Part shown: positions 26,760 through 36,025 of the stretch, piece after piece
Numbering within the stretch: position 1 is the first letter of the stretch
Layout: every line of letters starts with the position of its first letter
Assembly (NCBI RefSeq): GCF_032271945.1
Contig: NZ_CP130319.1
Location: 2,747,001-2,811,000, forward strand
DNA from: Paenibacillus sp. MBLB1832
GTDB lineage: Bacteria > Bacillota > Bacilli > Paenibacillales > NBRC-103111
Direction of reading: 5' to 3'
Length of the DNA stretch: 64,000 bases
Made by a program: the position numbers and the translations under genes
Notes under the pieces: generated by a model
Database searches by the model: none
What the model saw: the letters and a program-made list of their open reading frames with translations, nothing else
What the model was told of the DNA's origin: nothing

Positions 26760-28838
26760 TTGAAAATTAAACAAATAAAAATATATCGTTGGCTGCTTTG
26801 TATGATTTTGAGTTGTTCCTTATTAATGTCATCTGTTCCAGTTGCGCTCGCAGAAATCGACACCTCTTTTACAGAGGAATATAAGCTAAGCGGTACTATA
26901 TTTGGTTTAGTTGAACATTGGGGTGAAGGCTCCTTTGATACCATGTTCGATGGTAAGACGGATACCTTCTACGATTACAAAGAAGGAAGCGGCGGTTATG
27001 CTGGAATTGACCTTGGCGCCAATGCTGCCAAGAAGGTAACCAAGATTCGATTTTACCCGCGTGAAGGGGATTGGGTTATTCAATACCGTATGGTAGGCGG
27101 AAAGTTTCAGGGCTCTAACCTAAGTCCAAGCAGCGGCTTCGAGGACTTGTATACACTAGATAGTAGTGTAAGTAGTGGCTGGAATGAGATTTATCTCTCA
27201 TCGAACAGCACGTATCGGTATTTGCGGTACCTATCTGCAGATGGGGGTTATGTGAACTTGGCGGAAGCCGAGTTCTATACGTCTGACCAACCGGTTCCAG
27301 TTCGAATGAATCAAATGGTTGTAAACCCCAGCAACGCAGAACTCTTAATCGGCGAAACAAAGCAGCTTGCCGTCAGTGGTATCTTCTCAGATGGCTCACA
27401 ATTGAATTTGACCAATACAGCAAGCTATTCGTCCAACCATCCGGAAATTGCTTCCGTATCAAACCAAGGTTTAATTATGGCTGCAGGACCTGGTACAGCA
27501 ACTGTGACGATAAGCACGAATGGGAAAATAAAGAGTCATAATGTTGATGTATTGGCCCTTCCCAAGCCTTGGAGCGTCAGTGATCTAGTGAGGGATGTGA
27601 CGACGGGAACCCCGTTCGGCTTACCCGAGCATTGGAACGAGAGTACCTATGACAAAGTGTTCGACGGAAATCTAAATACATTCTATGACTATCTATACGG
27701 CAGCAACGGTTATGTTGGGCTAGATTTCGGACCTGGCATGGCAAAGACTGTCACGAAGATCAAATTTGCCGCACGGGTAGGCAACAACGGACGTGTTGTC
27801 GGTGGTAAATTTCAAGGCTCCAATACGAGTGCGACGGACGATTATAAGGATTTGGCAACGGTGGAAAGCGTTATAGATGGTTGGAATGAGTTACTTATTA
27901 CGGATCCAACGCCGTATCGATACATACGTTATTATTCAAAGCCAGAAGGTTATGTAAACTTGGCTGAGATGCAAGTGTTGACAACACCTCCTGGGAGTTA
28001 TGTGCTTCAGAATGGTGTGATTACGGGTAAAAGTGCTGGCACAGATATAAGTGGGACAGAGGATTCCTTCGGCTTCGCCAATATGCCGCTGAGCGGCTCA
28101 GGCGACATCCAAGTGAAAATTGGCAGCCTGCAGGCCACAGATAAGACAGGTGCCAAAGCCGGTCTTATGATTCGCAGCGATGTGTCTGCATATGATAGTG
28201 CGAACGTCATGCTTGCAATTACAGCCGATGGAAAGCTGCAGTTTCAGAATCGTGCGGTCAAAGGCGGGGACACCACGATGCTTCCCGTGCAAACAGCATT
28301 TACACCCCAATACTTAAAGCTGGTGCGTGACGGTGGCTCCGTCATCGGCTATTATTCGGCAGATGGTGTCGTATGGAAGCAAGCTGGGAATCCCGTTATC
28401 ATAGAGCTCCCGTCAACTGCCTATTACGGAATTGCTATGAGCAGCGGCTCCAATTCAGAATTACGTTTGGGGACGTTCTCTGATCTTAGTACCCGTCTGA
28501 AACCCGTCGACGTAGTCGTTGATTGGGCAAGTGATGTGGGGAATGTCTCTCCTCTGCAGTATGGAATTAATCTCTTTAGTGCTTATAATCCAGTTGCGTT
28601 GTCCAACCCGGCTTATTTGCAAGCGCTGGGGACGCTGAATCCCGGAATTGTGCGCTACCATAGCTATTCCATGATGGGGGATTCTGCAACCTCTCCCGAT
28701 GGATGGATCGACTATGCGAATAAGCGCTGGGACGAAGCGAAAATTAAAGCAGCGCTATCCGCTAATTACTATGTCTGCGGGCTTCCAGTTCAACATGGAC
28801 AACTGTACCACTCGATCTTCCGCTCCGCGGTTAACTAA
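26760..28838 (+). pseudogene. N-terminal part of a large secreted glycosidase, cut off by a rearrangement
   Basis: A TTG start at 26760 follows AGGAGGAG. The product begins with a signal peptide (LLCMILSCSLLMSSVPVALA). Modules in order: a discoidin-like domain (about 30-175), a bacterial Ig-like (Big_2) domain (about 180-265), a second discoidin-like domain (about 275-400), a laminin-G/DUF1349-like domain (about 405-575), and the start of a catalytic domain (QYGINLFSAYN, NPGIVRYHSYSMMGD). The catalytic part aligns with the start of the glycosidase at 22726 but stops near residue 670 (SANYY) and ends in unrelated residues. The rest of the catalytic domain lies inverted at 28758-29400. The product cannot be active. 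Confidence 0.8.
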
Positions 28839-29400
28839 TGCTGTAGCGTATTGCTTGGAATCTGCATTTTTAACTGCGAATGACACAATATTCTCCTCAT
28901 TCGAGGTTTTGTCCACTACTTGCTTTCCAATTAAAAAGCTATTAAACAAATGAAATACCTGCGCTGAGACCCGCAGATGGTTGTCGCTGTCGATTTTTCC
29001 GTAGGTGCCATCCTTCTCGTTCCATGCCATCGTCGCGTCCGCTCCGTTCTTGTGTGCATAAATCATCGCGAGGGCATCGAACACGGCGCCTTTCACATTA
29101 CGCATCCGTGAGTCGTTGATGTTCCAAGACCAGCTGATGTTATATTCATCCAGCCATAAACCAATCGACCGTTTCGGGCTTTCAGCTGTCAAAATATCAC
29201 GAATATCCTTCGTATGCTTGGCGAGTCCGCCACTCATCGGACTGCTCCCGTTATATATCCTATTGTAAATGTAAGCATCACTATCCTCCGCACTGCCGCT
29301 GGCATAGAAATGATAGCTTAAGAAGTCCAATGTCCTTACACCTACTTTTTTATAAAGAAATCGCAGTCTTGTTACGACGGAATTGCTTGGTAGAACGCAT
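28758..29400 (-). pseudogene. Inverted C-terminal half of the same glycosidase catalytic domain
   Basis: On the minus strand the frame encodes LDFLSYHFYASGSAEDSD, IGLWLDEYNISWSW, GAVFDALAMIYAHKNGADAT and MAWNEKDGTYGKI. These match LDFISFHTYSSG, FHDEFNISW, GMIYDALAVTAIAKAG and MAWNESDGWYGKL of the intact glycosidase at 22726. Upstream on this strand homology continues to about 29400 (SVVTRLRFL) and then decays. It overlaps the end of the forward fragment tail-to-tail, so it is the remainder of that gene after an inversion. About 110 residues, including the acid/base Glu region, are missing. It has no start of its own. Confidence 0.8.
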
Positions 29401-29567
29401 GTATCAATGTTGCCTTATGAGGATGTTGATTGGACATGGATTATTGAACTCAATTGAATCAAGCTGCAGGTAAGGAGCTAAACATAGATAGCCAGGGTTA
29501 TATGGGCATGGGCATGGGAAAGCCACCCGACCTCCAGATTTACTTTGGGTAAGCCTCGAAGCAGGAA

Positions 29568-29790
29568 TCACCTAAATCCACGGTTTTTCCTCATATCACC
29601 AAACACAGGCTCAGGCTCGATCATTCGTCGAACCGCTAGGGCGTAACCGTATTCGCTACGGAGTTTTTCACGTGCATGATTCTTTAATCTCAAATAGTTC
29701 ATGCTCACTTTAACTTCGCGATGACCTGCAGTAGTTTTCGTACACTGGGGCTTCAGCTGGTACCTTTCACAGCTTATATTCCACCCAAAG
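29568..29790 (-). mobile_element. IS1182-family transposase remnant (C-terminal part)
   Basis: On the minus strand the frame reads SCERYQLKPQCTKTTAGHRE, NYLRLKNHAREKLRSEYGY, VRRMIEPEPVFGDMRKNRGF, then TGA at 29568-29570. The Cys pair, the RRMIEPEPVFG motif and the NRGF ending are typical of IS1182-type DDE transposases. The N-terminal two thirds are gone. It sits beside the inverted glycosidase fragment and may have caused that rearrangement. The bases between 29401 and 29567 hold nothing I can recognise. Confidence 0.7.
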
Positions 29791-29807
29791 GTTTAGGAAG
29801 CGGAGCA

Positions 29808-30632
29808 TCAGAAGTTCTCAGAAACCATTACTTTCAGCTTGCGGTACGTGCTGGGGGACTGACCGAATGCTTTCTTAAATAATTTGGAAAAATGAAACTC
29901 ATCATAAAATTGCAGTTTGACTGCAATTTCTTTCAAAGATAAGCTAGTGGTTTCAAGAAAAACTCTCGCTGACGCAAGCTTTAGTTTTAACAGATAATCA
30001 GTAGGAGACAAGCCTGTCAGTGTACGGAATCGTGAGAAGAAGGTCGTTCTCGACCAACCGCTGAGCTGAAGCAGGTCTTCAATTCGAATTTGTTTGTCCA
30101 AATTCCGATGCATGTAGATGAGGATTTTATTGAGTTCCGTGTGATAAGTAAGTCCAACCACGGTATGTTCTCTTGTAAACAGCAAAATGATTTCTTGCAA
30201 AAGGATGTTGGAAGCATATTCGTAGCCAATGTTCTGAACAATTAAGCTATCGATCATCCGCTCACATAGTTGCATAGCTTCTGCTATTTTCCCGGTAGAG
30301 ATGACTTCCCTAACAGGAAGTTGAAGATATTGGGTCATGTTCAGTTGGTTGAAATCGAGAAAATAAAACTTCCAATCGTTACTAAGACATTTGTACATGG
30401 CAGGAATGCCTTTCTCCACGAAGAAAAAGGTGTTTTTCTGCAGCTCATATGTGTGATTAGCCAGTGTAACGCTGCCATTCCCATCATAAGTGATGAATAG
30501 GCATGGAAACTCAAAGCCATCCCGTTTTGATACATCGTAGCTCTTATCGGCATGAACGTTCCAGATGGAGTGAAGTACGGGTAGAGGAACGTCCTTCTTT
30601 TCTAACTCATAGGGGATGTTGATAAAGGTCAT
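29808..30632 (-). CDS. AraC-family transcriptional regulator
   Basis: The 274-residue protein has a divergent cupin-like N-terminal part (about 20-110: FPCLFITYDGNGSVTLANHT, FFFVEKGIPAMYKC). The C-terminal AraC HTH (about 170-270) contains LLQLSGWSRTTFFSRFRTLT and EIAVKLQFYDEFHFSKLFKK, ending SPSTYRKLKV. It is divergent from the phytanoyl-CoA-dioxygenase-like gene at 30763 (130 bp apart), which it probably regulates. The same AraC/dioxygenase divergent arrangement recurs at 37.9-39.8 kb. Confidence 0.9.
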   Translation of the reverse strand: MTFINIPYELEKKDVPLPVLHSIWNVHADKSYDVSKRDGFEFPCLFITYDGNGSVTLANHTYELQKNTFFFVEKGIPAMYKCLSNDWKFYFLDFNQLNMTQYLQLPVREVISTGKIAEAMQLCERMIDSLIVQNIGYEYASNILLQEIILLFTREHTVVGLTYHTELNKILIYMHRNLDKQIRIEDLLQLSGWSRTTFFSRFRTLTGLSPTDYLLKLKLASARVFLETTSLSLKEIAVKLQFYDEFHFSKLFKKAFGQSPSTYRKLKVMVSENF

Positions 30633-30762
30633 GGCGTACTCCTCCGTTTAGTATTATTGTACGATTATACATGAAACGATTACGCAAATCCATGGTTGAA
30701 ACCCGCTATTCACCCTATACTTAGCTTATAAGTAATAGGAAATAACGAAGGAGCGTATCAAG

Positions 30763-31587
30763 ATGTTAGTAAAAGTAGGCAGCCGCGAATTAGAAATGCA
30801 TGGAGAGCATTTAACTGAACTAAGAAGCTCCAATGATATTTTACATGATATCGGAGCATTGCGTGAACGAATGGAGGAGGATGGGTACTTACTTATTCGT
30901 GGATTTCATGATCGGGAGAAGGTGTTGGAAGCTCGTACGAGTATTTTACTGAAAATGGGTCAGATGGGGAAGCTGAATCGCGACACACTTCTTGAAGATG
31001 GCGTGATGGCCGACGGCAGCAAATCCATTTTCATGGGGGGCACGAATGAAGATTTGCCCGCGCTCTTGAATGTCTTGAATGGCGACCATATTATGCGCTT
31101 CTTTGATGATTTTCTTGGAGACAAATCGTTAACCTATCATTACAAGTGGCTGCGAGCCGTCGGGAAAGGTGATTTCACAGGGGCTCACTACGATATTGTG
31201 TACATGGGGAGAGGAACCCATAATGTATATACGGTGTGGTCCCCACTGGGAGATGTACCTTATGAAATGGGCGGTCTAGCGATCTGCCTCGGCTCACATC
31301 GTTTCGAGAATTTGAAGGCGTCCTACGGTTCCAAGGATTCTGATCGTGATGGGGTTAGTCACTATTCAGATGATCCTCTGGTCATTACTGAGAAATTTGG
31401 CGGCCAATGGGCAACAACGGAATTTCAAGCAGGCGATGTACTCATTTTTGGAATGTTCTTGATGCACTGTTCCCTTGAAAATACGACGAACCAGTACCGG
31501 ATCAGTGTGGATGCGAGATATCAGTCGATGAACGAGGAGGTAGACGAAAGATGGAGCGGCAAGAAACCGAAGGGCCATTCAAAATAA
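30763..31587 (+). CDS. Phytanoyl-CoA dioxygenase (PhyH) family protein
   Basis: The 274-residue protein has MEEDGYLLIRGFHDREKV near the start, the iron-binding HxD in GAHYDIVYMG, a GGLAICLGSHRFENL stretch, and the distal His in MHCSLENTTNQYRISVDAR, where the Arg would bind 2-oxoglutarate. It is therefore a probable Fe(II)/2-oxoglutarate-dependent hydroxylase acting in the cytoplasm; the substrate is unknown. AAGGAGCG lies upstream of the ATG. It is divergent from an AraC regulator and is followed by unrelated AT-rich genes. Confidence 0.85.
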   Translation: MLVKVGSRELEMHGEHLTELRSSNDILHDIGALRERMEEDGYLLIRGFHDREKVLEARTSILLKMGQMGKLNRDTLLEDGVMADGSKSIFMGGTNEDLPALLNVLNGDHIMRFFDDFLGDKSLTYHYKWLRAVGKGDFTGAHYDIVYMGRGTHNVYTVWSPLGDVPYEMGGLAICLGSHRFENLKASYGSKDSDRDGVSHYSDDPLVITEKFGGQWATTEFQAGDVLIFGMFLMHCSLENTTNQYRISVDARYQSMNEEVDERWSGKKPKGHSK

Positions 31588-31721
31588 GGGAATTGATTCA
31601 CAATCATGCATGTGTCGGAATTATACTGGATATCAGAGGCAGATAGAAAGAATTTAAAAATCGTCTTGATGATTTATTGAAGTAACTATGAAATAGATAT
31701 TTTAATGAGAGGAGTTAACTA

Positions 31722-32285
31722 ATGAACAACAATAACAGTACTCTTATTCTTGGGATGGCAAAATCGAGTCTAGATTACCATGGAGCTAAGGAGCCTAAGT
31801 TGAGACTTGATATATTACAAATGATTCAATTGGGTCAAAAATGTTTGGAAAATAAGTTGTGTTCAAAAGTAGTTTGCTACATGACAATGCCATATAAAAT
31901 TTCTTATAGAGAAAATAAAGGTAAGACTAAGATCATTTCCTATGATATGGATAAATTCATTACTGAATGGGCGAAAAAATATAATGACAATGATCAAATA
32001 ACTGTTGTTCCATTATTTGTTGATATGCTTTTAAAGCCTAATGAAAAGTCTGTAATGCTAAAAGAAAAAGATGCAAACGTTCATGGAATGCAATTAACTG
32101 CCATCAACACCAATACTTCCTCAGCTCGATACAGTGGGAAGCTAATTGAAAGAAAAATGAAGCAAGTTATTAAAAATGAACACAACAAAGTTGTATTTGG
32201 TAAGAGGTTCATTACAGAATATAATCAAATATATGAGATCTCCAACTATGTTAGATGGGACTTTATTGGTGTATTAAATAATTAA
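31722..32285 (+). CDS. Hypothetical protein, AT-rich islet
   Basis: The 187-residue protein is not recognised. It is basic and Asn/Lys-rich, with no signal peptide or membrane segment. It has a probable alpha/beta beginning (NSTLILGMAKSSL), a central VVPLFVDMLLKP and a C-terminal YVRWDFIGVL. The codons are distinctly AT-rich compared with the genes on both sides, which suggests transfer. It has a good ribosome binding site (AGAGGAG before ATG 31722). It lies upstream of a VRR-NUC-like nuclease in the same orientation. Confidence 0.6.
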   Translation: MNNNNSTLILGMAKSSLDYHGAKEPKLRLDILQMIQLGQKCLENKLCSKVVCYMTMPYKISYRENKGKTKIISYDMDKFITEWAKKYNDNDQITVVPLFVDMLLKPNEKSVMLKEKDANVHGMQLTAINTNTSSARYSGKLIERKMKQVIKNEHNKVVFGKRFITEYNQIYEISNYVRWDFIGVLNN

Positions 32286-32318
32286 TAAAAGGATAGTTTT
32301 ATTGTAATTATACAGTGA

Positions 32319-32474
32319 AAAGTTGATGAAAAAGTAATTGTTTCAGAATCGCACGAGTTGTACGTACTGTATGAAGCAGATCGACCAAAAAAGATTCTTT
32401 GGTTCGGTGAAGATCTAGAGAAAGCATACAATATAATTTTAACGAAACTTGAGGGATCGTTAGGAATGAAATAA
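32319..32474 (+). other. Short open frame between the two AT-rich genes
   Basis: A 51-codon open frame without a standard start (DEKVIVSESHELYVLYEA... to ...LEGSLGMK, stop 32472-32474) has protein-like composition. It may be the 3' fragment of a third small gene of this islet. Just after it, ACTTTCAATGATTCATT occurs twice in tandem (about 32478-32511). Confidence 0.3.
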
Positions 32475-32535
32475 TACTTTCAATGATTCATTACTTTCAA
32501 TGATTCATTAAGATTTAATTTTATGAGGTGCAAAT

Positions 32536-33066
32536 GTGGGAATCAAAATAACAATTCCAACGCGGCTATTAACATTCAAAGCATCAGAGAGGGATGATTG
32601 GCGTAATGGATTAAGAGAAAATTGTACCGATGAATATTTGCGTACTTTGTCTGGAACAAAGGGTTTTGGAGAATATATCGTTGGAAAACATTACGAAGAT
32701 CGCGGATATAAATATCTGCATAGGTTTGGCATTTTTGGTGGCAATAAGATTGGTACATTCCCAGATGGAGATTTAGTTATTAAAAATCGATTCGGAGAAG
32801 ATTTTTTTGTTAAAAGCAGGACGTTGTACCCTTCATTTAACGAAAAAGTTAGGCTTGAGTTACCTGATTTACTTATTTATAAACCTGATTTTTCAGAAAT
32901 TAAGTTTGTTGAAGTGAAGAGACAAGATACCAACGACAAACTAAATACAGCACAAGTAAGAACTCTTGCATTATTAAATCTTTTATTAGAGTGTGATGTG
33001 GAGATATTCGAAGTTTTTCTAGATTCAAACGCAAAGCAAATTAATGATGTCATTTGGGAATTTTAA
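32536..33066 (+). CDS. VRR-NUC/PD-(D/E)XK nuclease-like protein
   Basis: The 176-residue protein has a C-terminal nuclease core (about 110-165): LPDLLIYKPDFSEIKFVEVK gives the PD...(E)xK active site, and the following DKLNTAQVRTLALLNLL matches the Gln-containing helix of VRR-NUC domains. The N-terminal half (FGEYIVGKHYEDRGYKYLHR) resembles other nuclease-associated regions. The start is GTG 32536, with GAGGTG six bases before it; an out-of-frame ATG two bases upstream gives only five codons. VRR-NUC proteins occur in phages, DNA repair and defence; which applies here is unknown. It is AT-rich like its neighbour. Confidence 0.65.
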   Translation: MGIKITIPTRLLTFKASERDDWRNGLRENCTDEYLRTLSGTKGFGEYIVGKHYEDRGYKYLHRFGIFGGNKIGTFPDGDLVIKNRFGEDFFVKSRTLYPSFNEKVRLELPDLLIYKPDFSEIKFVEVKRQDTNDKLNTAQVRTLALLNLLLECDVEIFEVFLDSNAKQINDVIWEF

Positions 33067-33135
33067 AGCATTATTTAAGTGTTATTACTAGTAACAATCA
33101 AAAAATGTAGGAGGACAAGATCATATATCCATTTG

Positions 33136-33165
33136 AATCCGCAATTTGAGCGGATTTTTTATTTT
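33136..33165 (+). terminator. Terminator of the nuclease gene
   Basis: A seven-base stem AATCCGC (33136-33142)/GCGGATT (33150-33156) is followed immediately by TTTTATTTT, a standard intrinsic terminator. Confidence 0.8.
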
Positions 33166-33170
33166 ATGGA

Positions 33171-33208
33171 TACAACTTCTTGTCTTTTCTAAAAGATAAG
33201 AAGTTGTA
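33171..33208. repeat. Long near-perfect inverted repeat
   Basis: Eighteen-base arms (33171-33188 and 33191-33208) pair at 17 positions plus a wobble, with only two bases between them. This is much longer than a normal terminator stem and it lies just after one. The + strand flank GTTTTCC is weakly T-rich. It may be a cruciform, a mobile-element relic or a second terminator. Confidence 0.5.
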
Positions 33209-33490
33209 TTGTTTTCCAATAAAGGACACTAAGTTGTTAGCTTCCCCGTAGTAGTAAAACGATACAGATTATTGGTCTAATTAACATAATACTATACATC
33301 TTCATATCCCAAAATTCAGCTTTCATACAAGTTAATATAGATACAAAGCGATGCGAAATACAGGCTCAAACAAATACAAAGGATATACGGCCATATTCGG
33401 TTGATTTTGCTCAACTACCATGAAAATTAGAAAGCTGGCAGTCGAAGAAAAAGACATCACTAAATAAAACGCGGCTCAGTCTCTTTTTAA
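33209..33490. other. Intergenic region without recognised features
   Basis: AT-rich, no open frame of note on either strand and no recognisable RNA. It ends at the inverted repeat that bounds the IS110-type element. Confidence 0.4.
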
Positions 33491-33526
33491 AAAACTGCGC
33501 GTTTAGTATCTTGGTAAACCGAGAGA

Positions 33527-34744
33527 TCAGGAGACTTCAGAAATTGTTACGTTGTAGCCTAAGGTTTCAAGTCTTCGGACTGAATTCCTTACAATAGATC
33601 CAAGCTTTTGCTTATCAAAATAATCTTCACCTAAATCTACATACATTTCTTTTCTTGTCAGCAGATAATATGCAATTCTTAGCATGGCATGTGCTACTAC
33701 AATAGCTGCTCGTTTCCTGCCTTTTCGTGCTAATGTTCGCCTGTACATAGCCCCAAGGTAATTTTTGGAGGCACCTACGGAGTGTGCGGCTTCTGTTAGT
33801 GCAGATTTAAGATATTTGTTTCCTTTCTTGCCTTTAGAAGACTTTCTTTTGCCTGCGCTCTCATTATGTCCAGGTACGAGTGCTGCCCACGAACACAAGT
33901 GAGCTGCGCTTGGAAATTGGTCTTTAATGTTTGTTCCTATTTCAGCTAAAATTTGTTCAGCCATTCGAGTGGCAATTCCAGGAATAGAGTCTAATCGCTC
34001 GATGTCCTCCTGATTTGAGACAACACTCTGTGAAACCTCTTGATCTAATAACTCAATTTGCTCAGTGAGGAAGTCAATATGAGCTAAAATGGTTTTAAGC
34101 ATCATACGTTGATGAGGATTAACGTAACCTCGAAGAGCGAGTTCAAGTTCATCATTTTTCTTTTTCATTGATCGCCGAGCGAGGCTGGCTAGTTTTTTTG
34201 GATCATCTTCACCTTCTGCGATGGCATGAAGCATGTCCTTAGATGAGACTCCCATAATATCTGTAACCACAGAGCCGAGTTTAATGTTTGCACCCTCTAG
34301 CACTTTTTGAATTCGATTATGATGCCTGGCACGTTCTTCAATAATGCTTCGGCGATAACGAACTAATTCACGTAATTCACGTTGAATTCGGTTTGGTATA
34401 AAACTAGCTGTGAGAAGACCATGACGAAGAAGTTGGGCAATCCATTCCGCGTCCTTGACATCCGTTTTACGCCCTGGCAAAGCTTTCATATGCTGAGCAT
34501 TCACGACAAGAAACTGAATATCCTCAGCTTCTAACAAGTTAACAATTGGTTTTCAGAATACGCCTGTACTCTCCATTGCAACATGAGTACATCCATGCTT
34601 CTTAATCCAGTCAATTAACTGTAGGAGAAATACTGTTTTAGTAGAGAATGTTTGAATCTCCTTTCCTTCTGGTGTCATTGTACATGCAGTAATAGAATCC
34701 TTATGAACATCCATGCCACATGCTCGCTCAATGATAATATCCAT
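33527..34744 (-). pseudogene. IS110-family DEDD transposase with an in-frame TGA
   Basis: Reading through the stop would give 405 residues: MDIIIERACGMDVHKDSI, AMESTGVF, then TGA at 34553-34555 where Trp is expected, followed in the same frame by KPIVNLLEAE and GRKTDVKDAEWIAQLLRHG. These supply the D-E-D-D residues of the RuvC-like domain. The C-terminal transposase_20 region has SIPGIATRMAEQILAEIG and NESAGKRKSSKGKKGNKYLK, including the candidate Ser nucleophile. Only the single stop codon separates it from an intact gene, so inactivation is recent. Confidence 0.85.
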
Positions 34745-35008
34745 TAAAATTTTCCTTTCTACAGCCTGAATATGGGCTGGTGCAACAACCAAAATAGGAT
34801 TAATCTACCATGAGTGCTTCCCGAAGGAGCGACATTCTGTGATGCACCGTGGTTGGTGGGGTCAGACTAACGGTTGGGCTCTAACGCACCATAGTTGATC
34901 GACCTTCCTCACCCAGCCGTAGTAGAAGTATTGACGGATTTTATCCATTTTCATCCTCTGTGGTGCAGCGCTGCTCTTGCGCTGCATGAATGGCTAACGG
35001 GCAGTTTT
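34745..35008 (-). ncRNA. Candidate IS110 bridge RNA region
   Basis: This noncoding stretch lies between the element's left end and the transposase start. It contains paired segments, for example TGCAGCGC (34964-34971)/GCGCTGCA (34979-34986), and further GC-rich stretches such as GTTGGTGGGGTCAG. Established knowledge: IS110-group elements transcribe a structured RNA with target- and donor-binding loops from this place. The exact RNA ends and guide loops cannot be fixed by eye. Confidence 0.4.
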
Positions 35009-35107
35009 GTGAAATAGCTTGCAAAAAAGAAAAGTTCTGAAATGGAAACTTTTTACTTATTCCCTCCGTCTAACTTATTAGACATTAATAGTGGGAGTGA
35101 TTTATTC

Positions 35108-35557
35108 TTGAAAAAGTTTGCTATCGGTTTAACCCTTGGCATTGTTTTAACTGCAACGACAGCAGTATATGCTTCAGACACTATTCAAGCCGTGAGACAG
35201 GTTTTTATTAATGGTCAGTTGCTCACTACCAATGTTCAAGTATCTGATGATGGAACGACAATGACTTCAACGAGAACTCTTGCTGAGGCACTTGGGGCAA
35301 AAGTGAGTTGGAACGGACAATTAAATACGGTCGAAATAGAAAATCAATATCCTTATTTTTTATCATCACTTCTTCACGGGAAATATAACTTTAAGTACGA
35401 GATTATTGCCGAAAACATAATTGATAATTCTGATACGACAGTGGTCTTTTCGGAGGGATATAAAGATATACCTGATAATACTGATTTTCAAAAACTTTTC
35501 TTATTACTGCTTTCGCATCGATATTCATCATCAGGAGAAGCCGGGTCTGACGTTTAA
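35108..35557 (+). CDS. Secreted stalk protein (copper-amine-oxidase N-domain-like), truncated
   Basis: From TTG 35108 the 149-residue product starts with a signal peptide (LKKFAIGLTLGIVLTATTAVYAS). A stalk domain of the Cu_amine_oxidN1 type follows (VFINGQLLTTNVQVSDDGTT, RTLAEALGAKVSWNGQLNTV). Such domains are common in Paenibacillus surface proteins. After about residue 90 the sequence is low-complexity and ends at 35557 in a stretch that in another frame encodes an FAD oxidoreductase fragment, so the true C-terminus is probably lost. It lies immediately outside the IS110 element. Confidence 0.6.
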   Translation: MKKFAIGLTLGIVLTATTAVYASDTIQAVRQVFINGQLLTTNVQVSDDGTTMTSTRTLAEALGAKVSWNGQLNTVEIENQYPYFLSSLLHGKYNFKYEIIAENIIDNSDTTVVFSEGYKDIPDNTDFQKLFLLLLSHRYSSSGEAGSDV

Positions 35558-35833
35558 ATACTTGGATGGGCAGCAAGCGTATCTTCGTCCCGGTTATCCA
35601 AGAGAAATTAGCCGGTGGAGAGAGCCGACTCCGACTAATCCGACGTTTTACCAAATCCCTTACCGCAGCCTGCTGCCTTTAGGTCCTTATTCCAATGTCA
35701 TCATAGCAGGGCGGATGCTCGATATCGACGATGAGGCCCATATCTTGGTCTGACGCAGGAGAAGGGCTTTGCCGACATTGACACGCAGGAGCTTCGAAGA
35801 ACCATGCAGGGGGGCGGCTCCATCATCATATAA
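35511..35833 (+). pseudogene. C-terminal fragment of an FAD-dependent oxidoreductase
   Basis: The frame reads RIDIHHQEKPGLTFKYL, SRWREPTPTNPTFYQIPYRS and YSNVIIAGRMLDIDDEAH, typical of the FAD_oxidored (PF12831) family, in which NVLVAGRMLDAD-type sequence binds FAD. After a stop at 35751-35753, a shifted frame gives QEKGFADIDTQELRRTMQ and ends TAA 35831-35833, the usual end of these proteins. So there is an internal deletion or frameshift, and the N-terminal two thirds are missing. It overlaps the end of the stalk protein. Confidence 0.7.
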
Positions 35834-35912
35834 GCTGCAAAGATGACAAACTAAGGTGGGAGACAAGGATGAGAGCGACAACCAGCAAACGAAAAGTAAG
35901 GGATTAAAACAG

Positions 35913-35975
35913 GCAAAGGTGCCTCAGTTCCAAGAACGTCGAGCGTTCTCTGAACCAGGGCACCTTTGCAAATTT
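35913..35975. terminator. Strong bidirectional terminator
   Basis: Outer arms GCAAAGGTGCC (35913-35923)/GGCACCTTTGC (35959-35969) pair perfectly over 11 bp. An inner AGAACG/CGTTCT pair stabilises the loop. Followed by AAATTTTT on the + strand and by CTGTTTT on the - strand, it ends the beta-amylase transcript. Confidence 0.8.
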
Positions 35976-36025
35976 TTAAAAAGACGCTTGCTAAGCTCTA
36001 CGGAAGCTCTTGCAGTTGCATGAAA

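Larger units (their letters stand above)
33491..35008 (-). mobile_element. IS110-family insertion sequence (transposase interrupted)
   Basis: The element is about 1.5 kb. AAAACTGCGCGTTTAG at 33491-33506 and, on the other strand, AAAACTGCCCGTTAG at 34994-35008 form inverted repeats differing by one substitution and one indel, both pointing inward. They bound a single transposase gene on the minus strand, with a 36-nt downstream and a ~264-nt upstream noncoding stretch. Long upstream noncoding DNA is where IS110-group elements encode their bridge RNA. Confidence 0.65.

Noticed and set aside
28755..29330. Minus-strand frame as an independent gene of 191 residues
   Set aside because: It is the inverted second half of a glycosidase catalytic domain without its own start signals, so I listed it as a pseudogene.
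32478..32511. Tandem 17-bp repeat as a mobile-element footprint
   Set aside because: Two short copies of a simple AT-rich sequence are more easily explained by slippage.
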